The position numbers and the translations under genes are program-made. Of a DNA stretch of 64,000 bases, positions 27,496 through 35,938 are shown piece by piece. Below the pieces are notes generated by a model that did not search any database, was not told where the DNA came from, and worked only from the letters and a program-made list of their open reading frames with translations. Source of the stretch: Arthrobacter sp. NEB 688 (GTDB taxonomy: Bacteria > Actinomycetota > Actinomycetes > Actinomycetales > Dermatophilaceae); assembly GCF_013201035.1 (NCBI RefSeq), contig NZ_CP053707.1, positions 62,001 through 126,000 of the forward strand. Direction: 5' to 3'. Each line of letters begins with the position of its first letter. Within the stretch, counting starts at the first letter, position 1.

Positions 27496-28293
27496 TCAGT
27501 AGTTGACCGTCACGTGCACGTGGTCCATGTGGTTCTGGGTCGGCGAGCCGCGGTCCTCCATGAGGCTCCAGCCCTCGCCCGGCGCCCAGTAGCGCTGCTG
27601 CCAGATGAGGTACTTGACGTTGAACTCGCTGACGTGGGCCTGGACGTAGGCGGCGATCGCGTCGCCCTGCGCCCCGCTCGTCATGAAGTCGATCGCCTGG
27701 CCGGTGCCGTGCTCGTCCGCGGTGGCGCGACGGCCACCGATGACCGAGGGGCTGAGCGCGGCGTCGACGGCGGAGCACAGGCGCACCGCGTCCGGGATGA
27801 GCCCGATGTTCGTGCACTTCGAGGACATCGCGCCGTTCCACGAGCCGGCGGCCGGGGCCTGCGCGGTGGAGGCGCCACCGGCGGCGTCGGCGACCGGGGC
27901 GGGCTTGGGCTTCGGCTTGGGCTTCGGCTTGGCGACCGCCTTGACACCGGCGACCCCGAGCGCGTCGGGCCGCACCGGGGCGGCGCCGGCCGGGGCCACG
28001 GCGGCCGGAGCGGCCTCGCGGCGCTCGGAGCGGGCAGCACGGGCCTCGGAGGAGCGGTCGGCGACGGCGGCGGCGACCCCGGCCGGGGCGGCCGCGACGG
28101 CCGCGGTCGGCTCGGTCTCGGCGTCGGCGAGCTCGGCGGGGACGGTCAGCGCGACGGCCGCTCCGCCGACGACGCAGAGGCCGGCGGCGGACTTGACGGC
28201 CCACGAGGCACCGCGGCCGGCGAGGCCGTCGGGGAGGCGCTTGACGCGGCCGGGGGCACGGCGTCGACCGGGGACACGAGAGGGTGAGGACAC
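27496..28293 (-). CDS. Secreted wall protein with ARB-07466-like/M15-like C-terminal domain
   Basis: The 265-residue protein has an N-terminal hydrophobic segment (SAAGLCVVGGAAVALTVPA), a long A/P-rich region with the same GVAGVKAVAKPKPKPKPKP linker as the adjacent NlpC/P60 protein, and a C-terminal domain. That domain contains RRATADEHGTGQAIDFM and NHMDHVHVTVNY, the zinc-ligand-like pattern (H..D...H.H) of D-Ala-D-Ala-peptidase-related ARB-07466-like domains. It is probably a secreted peptidoglycan-active enzyme. The GTG start has only a weak ribosome site. MtrA-like repeats lie about 65-80 bases upstream. The shared linker suggests that it and its neighbour came by domain exchange. Confidence 0.85.
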   Translation of the reverse strand: MSSPSRVPGRRRAPGRVKRLPDGLAGRGASWAVKSAAGLCVVGGAAVALTVPAELADAETEPTAAVAAAPAGVAAAVADRSSEARAARSERREAAPAAVAPAGAAPVRPDALGVAGVKAVAKPKPKPKPKPAPVADAAGGASTAQAPAAGSWNGAMSSKCTNIGLIPDAVRLCSAVDAALSPSVIGGRRATADEHGTGQAIDFMTSGAQGDAIAAYVQAHVSEFNVKYLIWQQRYWAPGEGWSLMEDRGSPTQNHMDHVHVTVNY

Positions 28294-28355
28294 AGCAGAT
28301 CTACTTCCGGGGTGGGTACGGCTCAGCGGCCACCGTACGGCAGAGGTCGGAGGAA

Positions 28356-28371
28356 GTCACGTTTCGGTAAC
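28356..28371. promoter_or_regulatory. MtrA-like direct repeat
   Basis: GTCAC at 28356 and GTAAC at 28367, 11 bp apart, in the same orientation as the triple repeat before the NlpC/P60 gene. It sits upstream of the second wall-enzyme gene. Confidence 0.45.
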
Positions 28372-28412
28372 GGGGAGGGGCCGCTCGGCGGGCCGGCGGA
28401 GGGGCCGTCCGG

Positions 28413-29111
28413 TCACACCGCGGCGACGAAGACGTGACCCGCGATGTCGACGGGCAGCGACACCCCCGTGGCCTCCTCCGCGCCCTCGCGGAAGACGACG
28501 ACGCGCACGCCGTCGCGGCGCACCCGCGCCGGCTGGCCGGGGAGCAGGCCGGCGCTCGTGAGCAGGGCCAACGCCTCGTGGTCGACCTGGACCGGCTCTC
28601 CGATCCGGCGCACGACGACCGAGCAGGTCTCCTCCGTCGCGACCTCGTCGAGGGTCGTCAGGCCGGAGCGGAAGTCGACGACCTCGCCGACCTCGCCGAG
28701 CTCGTCGAGCCCGGGGATCGGGTTGCCGTAGGGCGACTCGAGGTGGTCGGGGAGGATCGCGAGGATCTTGCGCTCGACGCGGTCGGACATCACGTGCTCC
28801 CACCGGCACGCCTCGTCGTGGACGTACTCCCACTCCAGGCCGATGACGTCGACGAGGAGGCGCTCGGCGATGCGGTGCTTGCGCATGACGCGGGTCGCGA
28901 GCCGACGCCCCTCGTCGCTCAGCTCGAGGTGGCGGTCGCCGGCGACGGCGAGGAGGCCGTCGCGCTCCATCCGGGCGACGGTCTGCGACACCGTCGGACC
29001 GGAGTGGCCGAGCCGCTCGGCGATGCGGGCACGCAGGGGCGTGATGCCCTCCTCCTCGAGCTCGAAGATGGTGCGGAGGTACATCTCCGTGGTGTCGATG
29101 AGGTCGGTCAC
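28413..29111 (-). CDS. ideR: DtxR/IdeR iron-dependent regulator
   Basis: The 232-residue protein is closely similar to mycobacterial IdeR from the start ([29 protein letters not shown], then [18 protein letters not shown]). All metal ligands are in register: Met10, Cys102, Glu105, His106 for the primary site and His79, Glu83, His98 for the ancillary site. Cys102 is typical of iron (not manganese) regulators. A C-terminal SH3-like domain is present. It should repress iron-uptake genes when Fe(II) is bound. The GTG at 29111 follows a TAGGCT box by seven bases without a ribosome site, so the mRNA is likely leaderless. The same stretch reads TTAGGCTTGCCT, resembling an iron half-box, so autoregulation is possible. 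Confidence 0.95.
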   Translation of the reverse strand: MTDLIDTTEMYLRTIFELEEEGITPLRARIAERLGHSGPTVSQTVARMERDGLLAVAGDRHLELSDEGRRLATRVMRKHRIAERLLVDVIGLEWEYVHDEACRWEHVMSDRVERKILAILPDHLESPYGNPIPGLDELGEVGEVVDFRSGLTTLDEVATEETCSVVVRRIGEPVQVDHEALALLTSAGLLPGQPARVRRDGVRVVVFREGAEEATGVSLPVDIAGHVFVAAV

Positions 29112-29125
29112 GCAGGCAAGCCTAA
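29112..29125 (-). promoter_or_regulatory. ideR -10 region with iron-box half-site
   Basis: Minus strand TTAGGCTTGCCTGC: TAGGCT (29119-29124) serves as a -10, and TTAGGCTTGCCT matches 10 of the first 12 bases of the DtxR consensus. Promoter and operator readings may both hold. Confidence 0.45.
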
Positions 29126-29180
29126 TCCGACCGGCCGACGGCCCCTCCCCCTCGGCCCGCGCCCCGGCCCGCCGCCCCTC

Positions 29181-29236
29181 CCGCGAACGTGGGTGAAGAA
29201 CGTCGGCACACCGCTCTTCCTCACCCACGTTCGCGG
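29181..29236. terminator. Strong hairpin (dispersed-family copy 2)
   Basis: CCGCGAACGTGGGTGA (29181-29196) pairs perfectly with 29221-29236, with further partial pairing inside. It lies 18 bases beyond the MFS stop at 29255. The arm start CGCGAACGTG-N-GTGAA is shared with the hairpin at 8788-8839, 20 kb away. Confidence 0.75.
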
Positions 29237-29254
29237 CACGGCGGACGAGGGGCG

Positions 29255-30445
29255 TCAGCGCTCGGGCTCGTAGCGCGGCAGCCAGCGCAGGAGCCACGCT
29301 CCCCCGGCGACCGTGAGCACCCCGACCGTCACGCTCGCGGCGCCGATGGACGCGACGGCCGCGAGCGCCCCGACGACGATCGAGGCCCCGTTGTGCCCGA
29401 CGAGCGAGAGCAGCCGCCAGAGGCCGAGGAAGGGCGCGCGGCCCTGCTCGGGCGCCGCGTCCGCCCCGAGCGTCATGACGATGCCCGACCCGAGTCCGTT
29501 GCCGACCGCCATGACGACGGCGACCGCTCCGACGCCGACGAGCGTGCTCGTCAGGGGCAGCACGAGCAGCCCGATCCCGAGCAGGACGGTGACGGGCAGG
29601 GCGACCCAGATGCGCCCGCGGCGGTCCATCAGCGAGCCCGCCGGGTAGAAGAGCAGCACCTCGACGAGGCCGGCGACGCCGAAGAGGAGCGAGGTCTGGG
29701 CGGCGGTGAGGCCGACGTGCTCGGCCCACAGGGGCACGACGACGACCCGCGAGGAGCGGGCCAGGCCGATGGCGAGGACGCCGACCCCGACCGTGAGCAG
29801 CACCGCCCGGTGCCGGCGGGCAACCTCACGCACCGGCACGCGCTCCGCGGCCGCGTCGGCACCCGCCGGCCGGGCGTGCGCGCCGAGGTCCGGCGAGGCC
29901 CAGGCGAGCGCGGCGGCGGCCAGGCCCCCGGCGACGGCGACCCCGAAGGCGGCCTGCGGCGAGAAGACCGCGACGAGCGGCGCCCCGACGAACGGGCCGA
30001 CGAAGAGCCCGATCCGCGCGACCCCGCCGAGCGTCGACATCGCGCGGGCCCGCAGGTGGACGGGCGCCGCAGCGGTGAGGAAGGACTGGCGGGCGAGGAG
30101 GAAGACGGCGCCGGTCGGACCGGTGAGCACGACGGCGAGCGCGAGCACCGCGAGCGAGGGTGCGAGCAGCGCGAGGAGCGAGGCCGCGGCGTCGGCGAGC
30201 CCGGCCAGGACGAGGGCCCGCCGCTCCCCCAGCCGGTCGACGACGACGCCGGCGGGGACGGCCGAGACGAGCTCGGACACGGTGCCGAGGCCGACGAAGA
30301 GGGCGGCCACCGAGACGGAGGCGCCGAGGTCGCGGGCGCTGAGGGCGATGACGGGCAGGACCGCCCCGATGCCGACCGACCACAGCGCCGTCGGACCGAA
30401 GGCGGGCACCGCGATGCGCCGCAGCGAGAACTCCGCGTCACCCAT
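29255..30445 (-). CDS. MFS permease
   Basis: The protein has about 396 residues and twelve hydrophobic segments. The loop 2-3 motif appears as [14 protein letters not shown], and the second-half equivalent is [14 protein letters not shown]. It is typical of drug or small-molecule efflux; no substrate can be assigned. The start ATG at 30445 is preceded by AAAGG; an in-frame ATG 24 bases upstream lacks a ribosome site. The promoter is unusually AT-rich for this genome and contains an inverted repeat that should bind a regulator. Confidence 0.85.
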   Translation of the reverse strand: MGDAEFSLRRIAVPAFGPTALWSVGIGAVLPVIALSARDLGASVSVAALFVGLGTVSELVSAVPAGVVVDRLGERRALVLAGLADAAASLLALLAPSLAVLALAVVLTGPTGAVFLLARQSFLTAAAPVHLRARAMSTLGGVARIGLFVGPFVGAPLVAVFSPQAAFGVAVAGGLAAAALAWASPDLGAHARPAGADAAAERVPVREVARRHRAVLLTVGVGVLAIGLARSSRVVVVPLWAEHVGLTAAQTSLLFGVAGLVEVLLFYPAGSLMDRRGRIWVALPVTVLLGIGLLVLPLTSTLVGVGAVAVVMAVGNGLGSGIVMTLGADAAPEQGRAPFLGLWRLLSLVGHNGASIVVGALAAVASIGAASVTVGVLTVAGGAWLLRWLPRYEPER

Positions 30446-30457
30446 CCGACGCCTTTC

Positions 30458-30490
30458 TCTCGACATCAAGATTGTTTACATCGAGACAAT
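30458..30490. promoter_or_regulatory. Operator-like inverted repeats before the MFS gene
   Basis: TCTCGACATCAAGA (30458-30471), an imperfect palindrome, is followed by ATTGT...ACAAT with exact ends (30471-30490). The segment is AT-rich against its surroundings and overlaps the probable promoter. A MarR-type repressor is plausible; no such gene is adjacent. Confidence 0.45.
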
Positions 30491-30548
30491 CACGTCCGCG
30501 TGACGCACGCAACAGGACGGGCCCGATCGCGGTGGTTACGGTGACCCG

Positions 30549-31289
30549 GTGGAGCTGACCGTCCCCCGCCGTTTCTGCGGGCCCCCCGAGTCCGGCAACG
30601 GTGGATGGGTGAGCGGCTCGCTCGCCGCGCACGTCCGCACCTCCGGCCCCCTGCCCGCCGTGAGCGTACGCCTGTCGGCGCCGCCGCCCCTGGAGCGGCC
30701 GATGGCCGTCGTCGGCGACGACCCCGACCCGCTGACCGGCACCTCCGTGCTCCGGCTGCTCGACGGCGACGTCCTCGTCGCGACCGGCACCGCGGTGCCC
30801 GAGCTCGACGAGCCCGTGCCCCCGCCGGCCTCGTGGGACGAGGCGCAGGCGGCGCAGGAGCGCTACGAGGGCGAGGCCGACCACCCCTTCCCCACCTGCT
30901 ACTCCTGCGGCACCGGCCGCACCGAGGGCGACGGCCTGCGGCTGCGGCCCGGCCCGCTCGCCGACGACAGCGGCCGGTACGCCACGCCGTGGACCGTGCC
31001 GGACGACGTCGACCTCGCCGTCGTCTGGGCCGCCCTCGACTGCCCCGGCGGCTGGTCGGCGGGCATCGCCGGGCGCCCGATGGTCCTCGGCACGATGACC
31101 GCCCGCGTCTGGCGCGTCCCGGCCCCCGGCGAGCGCCTCGTCGTCACCGCCTGGCAGCGTGGCGCCGAGGGCCGGCGCCACTGGTCGGCCAGCACCCTGC
31201 ACGCCGGCGACGGCGAGATGCTCGGCCGCGCCGAGGCCACCTGGATCGCCGTCGACCCCGCGTCCGTCCGCCCGAAGGAGCAGCCGTGA
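30549..31289 (+). CDS. Hot-dog-fold-like conserved hypothetical
   Basis: The 246-residue protein contains FCGPPESGNGGWVSGSLA at the N terminus, a Cys-containing FPTCYSCGTGR in the middle and WAALDCPGGWSAG, a combination I know from actinobacterial proteins with a double hot-dog (thioesterase-like) fold. No catalytic Asp/Glu pair can be asserted. It is followed by an SDR gene with a GTGA overlap, so the two probably act in one acyl-CoA or alcohol pathway. TACGGT lies six bases before the GTG and there is no ribosome site: leaderless. Confidence 0.7.
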   Translation: MELTVPRRFCGPPESGNGGWVSGSLAAHVRTSGPLPAVSVRLSAPPPLERPMAVVGDDPDPLTGTSVLRLLDGDVLVATGTAVPELDEPVPPPASWDEAQAAQERYEGEADHPFPTCYSCGTGRTEGDGLRLRPGPLADDSGRYATPWTVPDDVDLAVVWAALDCPGGWSAGIAGRPMVLGTMTARVWRVPAPGERLVVTAWQRGAEGRRHWSASTLHAGDGEMLGRAEATWIAVDPASVRPKEQP

Positions 31290-32053
31290 GCACCGTGCCC
31301 ACCGGGGCGCAGCGCCCCACCGCCGTCGTCACCGGCGCGAGCAGCGGCATCGGCGCCGCCACCGCGCGCCGTCTGGCCGCCGACGGCTTCCGGGTCGTCT
31401 GCGCGGCCCGCCGCGCCGAGCGGGTCGAGGCCCTCGCCGCCGAGCTCGACGGTGTCGCCGTCGCGTGCGACGTCACCGTGCCCGCCGACGTCGAGCGCCT
31501 GGCCGCCCTCGCCGGCGACCGGGTCGCCGTGCTCGTCAACAACGCGGGCGGCGCCCTGGGGCTGGAGCCGGTCGCGGGCGCCGACGTCGAGAAGTGGCGC
31601 CGGATGTACGACACCAACGTCCTCGGCACGCTCCAGGTCACCAAGGCGCTGCTGCCCGCGCTCGTGGCGGCGGGCGACGGCATCGTCGTCAACGTCGGCT
31701 CGGTCGCCGGGCTCGTCGCCTACGAGGGCGGCGGTGGCTACACGGTCGCCAAGCACGGCGTCCACGTGATGACCGAGACGCTGCGCCTGGAGCTCGTCGA
31801 CCAGCCGGTCCGCATCACCCTCGTCGCGCCGGGCATGGTGCACACCGAGGAGTTCTCGCTGACCCGCTTCGACGGGGACCGGGAGCGCGCCGACAAGGTC
31901 TACGAGGGCGTCCCCGGCCCGCTCGTCGCGGACGACGTCGCCGACGCCATCGCGTGGATGGCGACCCGGCCGGCGCACGTCAACGTCGACCTCCTCGTCA
32001 TCAAGCCCCGGGCCCAGGCCGCGCCGCACAAGGTCCAGCGCCTGACCTCCTGA
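31286..32053 (+). CDS. SDR-family NAD(P)-dependent oxidoreductase
   Basis: The 255-residue classical short-chain dehydrogenase has cofactor motif VTGASSGIGAATARRL, an intact NNAG (VLVNNAGGALG), catalytic Ser in NVGSVAGLVAYEGGGGY with Tyr and Lys in YTVAKHG, and PGMVHTEEFS. It is close to the serine 3-dehydrogenase/YdfG-type subgroup by the VHTEEFSL region. The GTG overlaps the previous stop by GTGA. The substrate is not determinable. Confidence 0.9.
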   Translation: MSTVPTGAQRPTAVVTGASSGIGAATARRLAADGFRVVCAARRAERVEALAAELDGVAVACDVTVPADVERLAALAGDRVAVLVNNAGGALGLEPVAGADVEKWRRMYDTNVLGTLQVTKALLPALVAAGDGIVVNVGSVAGLVAYEGGGGYTVAKHGVHVMTETLRLELVDQPVRITLVAPGMVHTEEFSLTRFDGDRERADKVYEGVPGPLVADDVADAIAWMATRPAHVNVDLLVIKPRAQAAPHKVQRLTS

Positions 32054-32097
32054 CCCCGCGCGCCCTCCGCATCCCCGGCGCCCCACGCGTCCCCCGC

Positions 32098-32116
32098 GTA
32101 TCGGGTCACCCGATAC
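32098..32116. repeat. 19-bp palindrome, copy A of a dispersed element
   Basis: GTATCGGGTCACCCGATAC, self-complementary apart from its centre base. Together with the next ~40 bases it matches, in inverted orientation, the segment ending at 44136. It lies between the SDR stop and a HEAT-like gene. Confidence 0.75.
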
Positions 32117-32126
32117 GGCCGCGCTC

Positions 32127-32149
32127 CACCCCGGAACCGTTCCGGGGTG
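32127..32149. terminator. Perfect 11-bp hairpin after the SDR gene
   Basis: CACCCCGGAAC, C, GTTCCGGGGTG. It may terminate the SDR transcript. It adjoins the 19-bp palindrome, making two stems in a row. Confidence 0.5.
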
Positions 32150-32198
32150 AGGCGCGCCCTTCTCCGCAGCGGGCGCGGCCGGGCCTACCCTCGCCGGT

Positions 32199-32729
32199 GT
32201 GGAGCCGTTCGCCGAGGTCCTCGCCGCCGGGGGTCGCTCGAACTCGCTGGGCCGCGCCGGCGAGGTCCTCGCGCTGCTGCGCACCGACCCCTCGCGCGTC
32301 GACGAGCTCGTCGCGTGCATCTCTGCCGACGACGCCTGGGTGCGGATGCGCGCCGTCGACACCTTCGAGAAGCTCGTCCGCGAGGACCCCTCCCTCGGGC
32401 AGCCCCACCTCCCCCACCTCCTCGGCGAGCTGGCCCGCAGCGAGCAGGCGTCGGTGCAGTGGCACGTCGCGCAGCTGCTCGCCCTCCTCGACCTGGACGA
32501 CGACGAGCGCGCACAGGCCGTCCGCTGGCTGACCGGGCGCCTGCGCACGACCGAGGTCGACTGGATCGTCGCGGCGCAGTCGATGGCCACGCTCGTCGGC
32601 CTGCACCGCGACGGGCACGTCACCACCGGGTCGGTGGTCCCGCTGCTCGAGGTGCAGACCACCCATCGCTCGGCCTCGGTGCGCCGCAAGGCCGCCCGCT
32701 TCCTCGACGAGGTCCGCGGGCGCGGCTGA
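32199..32729 (+). CDS. HEAT-repeat-like conserved protein
   Basis: The 176-residue all-helical protein has repeated helix pairs such as VDELVACISADDAWVRMRAVDTFEKL and SASVRRKAARFLDEVRG, which read as degenerate HEAT or Armadillo-like repeats. No enzyme motif or membrane segment is present. It probably binds a protein partner. TACCCT seven bases before the GTG and the absence of a ribosome site suggest leaderless translation. Function not recognised. Confidence 0.7.
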   Translation: MEPFAEVLAAGGRSNSLGRAGEVLALLRTDPSRVDELVACISADDAWVRMRAVDTFEKLVREDPSLGQPHLPHLLGELARSEQASVQWHVAQLLALLDLDDDERAQAVRWLTGRLRTTEVDWIVAAQSMATLVGLHRDGHVTTGSVVPLLEVQTTHRSASVRRKAARFLDEVRGRG

Positions 32730-32742
32730 GCACCGCGCCCGC
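32716..32742. terminator. Hairpin shared by convergent genes
   Basis: GCGGGCGCGG (32716-32725) pairs with CCGCGCCCGC (32733-32742), spanning the stop codon of the HEAT-like gene and preceding the pdxH stop at 32751 on the other strand. Confidence 0.55.
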
Positions 32743-32750
32743 GCCCGTCG

Positions 32751-33428
32751 TCACGGCTGGCGGCGCGAGACCTCCCACGACGCGGCGTCGGACAGGTCGC
32801 CCTCGCCGACGCGCGTGTAGACGATGCGGTCGTGCAGCCGGTTGCGGCGGCCCGCCCAGAGCTCGACCTCGTCGCAGACGATGCGGAAGCCGCCCCAGAA
32901 GTCGGGGACCGGCACGTCGTCCTGCGACCCGTGGTCGGGGAACTCCTCGGCCCGGGCGCGGTAGGCGGCCTCGAGGTCGGCGCGCGAGCCGACCGGGCGC
33001 GACTGGTCGGACGCCCACGCCGAGATGCGCGAGCCCCACGGTCGCGAGGCCCAGTACTCCTCGACGGCCTCGCGCTCGAGCTCGACCGCGCGGCCGCGGA
33101 ACCGGACCGCGCGGTACATCGCGGCCCAGGTCAGCCCGGCGGCGGCGTGCGGGTTCGTCGTCAGCTCGCGGCCCTTCGTCGAGGTGAGGGCCGTGACGAA
33201 GCCCGGACCCTGCTCGTCGAGGAAGCGCAGGAGCACGGTGCGGACGTTCGGCCGGCCCTCCGCGTCGACGGTGGCGACGGACGCGGCGAGCGGCTCGACG
33301 ACGTCGCCCTGCTCGTCCGAGCGGCGCACCGCGTCGTCGACCCAGGCGCTCACCTGGGCGAAGGGGGTCTCCAGCAGCTGCTCCTCGGCGAGCCCGTCAC
33401 CGGTGTAGTCGATGCGTCGTGGGTCCAT
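32751..33428 (-). CDS. pdxH: Pyridoxamine 5'-phosphate oxidase
   Basis: The 225-residue protein carries the family pattern: RPNVRTVLLRFLDEQGPGFVTALTSTKGREL for FMN binding, MYRAVRFRGRAVELEREAVEEYWASRPWGSRISAWASDQS, and the C-terminal WGGFRIVCDEVELWAGRRNRLHDRIVYTR that binds pyridoxal phosphate. It oxidises PNP/PMP to PLP with FMN and O2. Its gene lies near citrate synthase and serC, whose product needs PLP; a functional link is inferred only from proximity. Confidence 0.95.
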   Translation of the reverse strand: MDPRRIDYTGDGLAEEQLLETPFAQVSAWVDDAVRRSDEQGDVVEPLAASVATVDAEGRPNVRTVLLRFLDEQGPGFVTALTSTKGRELTTNPHAAAGLTWAAMYRAVRFRGRAVELEREAVEEYWASRPWGSRISAWASDQSRPVGSRADLEAAYRARAEEFPDHGSQDDVPVPDFWGGFRIVCDEVELWAGRRNRLHDRIVYTRVGEGDLSDAASWEVSRRQP

Positions 33429-33508
33429 GCCGCCACCCTAGGACCGCCCGCCGACGACCCGAGGTCGCCTGCGCACGACCGGACCCCGGCCGTGCAAGGC
33501 GGCGGTGG

Positions 33509-34792
33509 TCAGGGCGTCGGCCGGCGGGCGTCGTAGCGCAGGAACCCGGGCTGCCACAGCGAGAGCAGGACGACGGCGGCGACGCACGCGATGCCGCCAC
33601 CGACGGCGGTCCACCCCTCGCCGGCCCGCTCGGCCACCCCGCCGCCGGCGAGCTCACCGAGACGAGGGCCGCCCGCGACGACGACGATGAACACGCCCTG
33701 GAGCCGTCCGCGCATCCGGTCCGGCGCCGCCGACTGGAGGATCGTCGTCCGGAACACCGCGCTCACCGCGTCGGCCGCCCCCGCGAACGCCATCGCCGCG
33801 AGGGCCAGGAGCAGCGCGTGCTCCCGCGACACCAGCCCGTCGGCCGCGAGCAGCGCCACACCGAGCCCGCTGATGCCGACGCCCCACCCGGCGACGCTCA
33901 CCATGATGGCCGCGCCCTGCCGTCGCACCCCGCCGAGCCGGCCGGAGAGGGTCATGGCGAGGATGCCGCCGACGGCGGTCGCGGCGTAGAGCGCGCCGAC
34001 GGTCGTGGCCCCGCCGCCGAGGATGACCGCGCCGGCCGCCGGGAAGAGCACGCGCGGCTGCGCGAGGAGCATCGCCGCGATGTCGGCGACGAAGGTCATC
34101 CGCACGTTCGGGGCGGTGCGCAGGAAGCCGAAGCCGTCGAGGACCGAGCGCAGCCCGACCCTCCTGGGCGCGTCGTCGCCCTCCCCGCGGTCCGGGGGCA
34201 CCGGGTGCAGGCGCCAGAGGCTGGTCACCGCGGCGAGGGTGAGCACGGCGTCAGCGGTGTACGCCAGGCGGTAGCCGCCCCGGTCGACGAGCACGCCGGC
34301 GAGCAGCGGCCCGACCGTCATCGCCGTGTTCATCGCGAAGACCGACAGCGCGTTGGCGGCCGGCAGCTGGGCCGGCTCGAGGATGCGCGGGTAGATGCTC
34401 GTGCGCGCCGGCGACGAGACGGCGAAGGCGCCGTTCCACACCGCGACGATGCCGTAGAGCAGCCAGACCGAGGTGCTGCCGGCCCAGGCCTGCGCGGCGG
34501 CGACGAGGCTCGTCGCGCTCGCCACGAGCGTCGCGACGAGGCCGACCAGCCGCCGGTCGTGGTGGTCGGCGAGGGCCCCGCCGTACAGCCCCATGACGAC
34601 GAGCGGCACGAGCGCGAAGAGCCCCACGAGCCCGACCGAGGCCGTCGACCCGGTGAGGTCGTAGACCTGCAGCCCGACGGCGACGACCGCCATCTGCGAG
34701 CCGACGTTGGAGAGCGTGAAGCCGGTCCACAGGCGCCGGTAGTCCCGGTTCTCCCGGAACGGGGTGAGGTCCGGGAGGAGCGAGCGCAGCAC
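33509..34792 (-). CDS. MFS permease (enterobactin-exporter-like subgroup)
   Basis: The protein has about 427 residues and twelve transmembrane segments of the MFS_3/EntS-like type: FRENRDYRRLWTGFTLSNVGSQMAVVAVGLQVYDLTGS at the N terminus, then YGGALADHHDRRLV and a cytoplasmic loop of about 30 residues. It probably exports a small molecule. I place the start at the GTG 34792, with GGGGG about ten bases upstream; the GTG at 34810 is an alternative. It is divergent from the NYN-LOTUS gene with only 66 bases between them. Confidence 0.85.
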   Translation of the reverse strand: MLRSLLPDLTPFRENRDYRRLWTGFTLSNVGSQMAVVAVGLQVYDLTGSTASVGLVGLFALVPLVVMGLYGGALADHHDRRLVGLVATLVASATSLVAAAQAWAGSTSVWLLYGIVAVWNGAFAVSSPARTSIYPRILEPAQLPAANALSVFAMNTAMTVGPLLAGVLVDRGGYRLAYTADAVLTLAAVTSLWRLHPVPPDRGEGDDAPRRVGLRSVLDGFGFLRTAPNVRMTFVADIAAMLLAQPRVLFPAAGAVILGGGATTVGALYAATAVGGILAMTLSGRLGGVRRQGAAIMVSVAGWGVGISGLGVALLAADGLVSREHALLLALAAMAFAGAADAVSAVFRTTILQSAAPDRMRGRLQGVFIVVVAGGPRLGELAGGGVAERAGEGWTAVGGGIACVAAVVLLSLWQPGFLRYDARRPTP

Positions 34793-34858
34793 CGGCGCAT
34801 CATCCCCCACCGCACGGACCGGCCCCGACCCGCGGTGCGCACGCGTAGCCTCGCGACC

Positions 34859-35809
34859 ATGACCGACGACGCGCGCATCGCGCTGCTCATCGACGCCGAC
34901 AACGCCCGCGCGCGCCGGCTCGACGTCATCCTCAACGAGCTGGCGGGCCTCGGCGAGACGACCATCCGTCGCGCGTACGGCAACTGGACCAAGTCCGAGC
35001 TCAAGGGCTGGCAGGAGATCCTGCACGAGAACGCGATCCGCCCGATGCAGCAGTTCGACCCCTCGAAGGGCAAGAACGCCAGCGACATGGCCCTCGCCGT
35101 CGACGCGGTCGAGATCCTCCACACGCAGCGGCCCGACGCCTTCGCCATCGTGTCGTCGGACTCCGACTTCACCCCGCTCGTCATGCACCTGCGCGAGCAC
35201 GGGGTCGCGGTCTACGGGTTCGGCGACTCCAAGACCCCGGCGCCGTTCCAGAGCGCGTGCACCCGCTTCCTCGTGCTCGACCGCCTCTCGGCCCCGAGCG
35301 GCCAGGCCGACGCCACCGAGGCCCCCGACGCGCCCGACACCGTGGAGACGGCGGAGGCCGCCGCCCCGGAGCCGGCGACCGGCCGCGCGCCCCGCCGCGC
35401 GACGAAGAAGGCGACCACCGCGGGCAGGGCCACCGTCGCGACCGTCGGGGGCGAGGACGCCGCCGAGGCCCCGCGCAAGACCGCGACCAAGGCGGCCAAG
35501 GCCCCGGCCAAGACCGCCCGCGCGAGCGCGAAGAACGGCAACCCGCCGCCCGAGCGCGCGACCCGCGCCCAGCTGCGCGGCGACAACCGCCTCGTCGCGC
35601 TGCTGCGCCGCGCCGTCGAGAGCGCGGCCGACGACTCCGGCTGGGCGAAGATCGGCACGGTCGGCCAGCGCATCTCCAACCAGTCCTCGTTCGACTCGCG
35701 CAACTACGGCTACGCCAAGCTGAGCAAGCTCCTCGAGGCCTCCGAGCTGTTCGAGATCCGCGACGGCGGCTCCCCCGACATGGCCGTGCGCGACCCCCGC
35801 GCCGGCTGA
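34859..35809 (+). CDS. NYN-domain ribonuclease-like protein with LOTUS/OST-HTH domain
   Basis: The 316-residue protein opens with a PIN-like NYN domain: ALLIDADNARARRLDVILNELA and later ASDMALAVDAVEILHTQRPDAFAIVSSDSDFTPLV, which supply the acidic metal-binding residues. A ~100-residue Ala/Thr/Lys-rich linker resembling histone H1 tails follows (ATKKATTAGRAT, APAKTARASAKNG), then an OST-HTH/LOTUS-like domain (LVALLRRAVESAADDSGWAKIGTVGQRISNQ). Such proteins are predicted RNA-processing nucleases. TAGCCT seven bases before the ATG and no ribosome site indicate a leaderless mRNA. The basic linker may add nucleic-acid binding. Confidence 0.88.
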   Translation: MTDDARIALLIDADNARARRLDVILNELAGLGETTIRRAYGNWTKSELKGWQEILHENAIRPMQQFDPSKGKNASDMALAVDAVEILHTQRPDAFAIVSSDSDFTPLVMHLREHGVAVYGFGDSKTPAPFQSACTRFLVLDRLSAPSGQADATEAPDAPDTVETAEAAAPEPATGRAPRRATKKATTAGRATVATVGGEDAAEAPRKTATKAAKAPAKTARASAKNGNPPPERATRAQLRGDNRLVALLRRAVESAADDSGWAKIGTVGQRISNQSSFDSRNYGYAKLSKLLEASELFEIRDGGSPDMAVRDPRAG

Positions 35810-35813
35810 CCGC

Positions 35814-35840
35814 TCGCCGGGCGGCGCGACCACCCGGCGA
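35814..35840 (+). terminator. Hairpin after the NYN gene
   Basis: TCGCCGGG (35814-35821) pairs with CCCGGCGA (35833-35840), directly after the stop codon. Confidence 0.5.
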
Positions 35841-35938
35841 CGACACCGTCCCACCCGCCGGTCCCACGGGTGAGGCACGGGCACGGCGACGTGCACAATG
35901 GGCCAGCCCGACAAGGACGACGAGCGAACGGGGATTCG

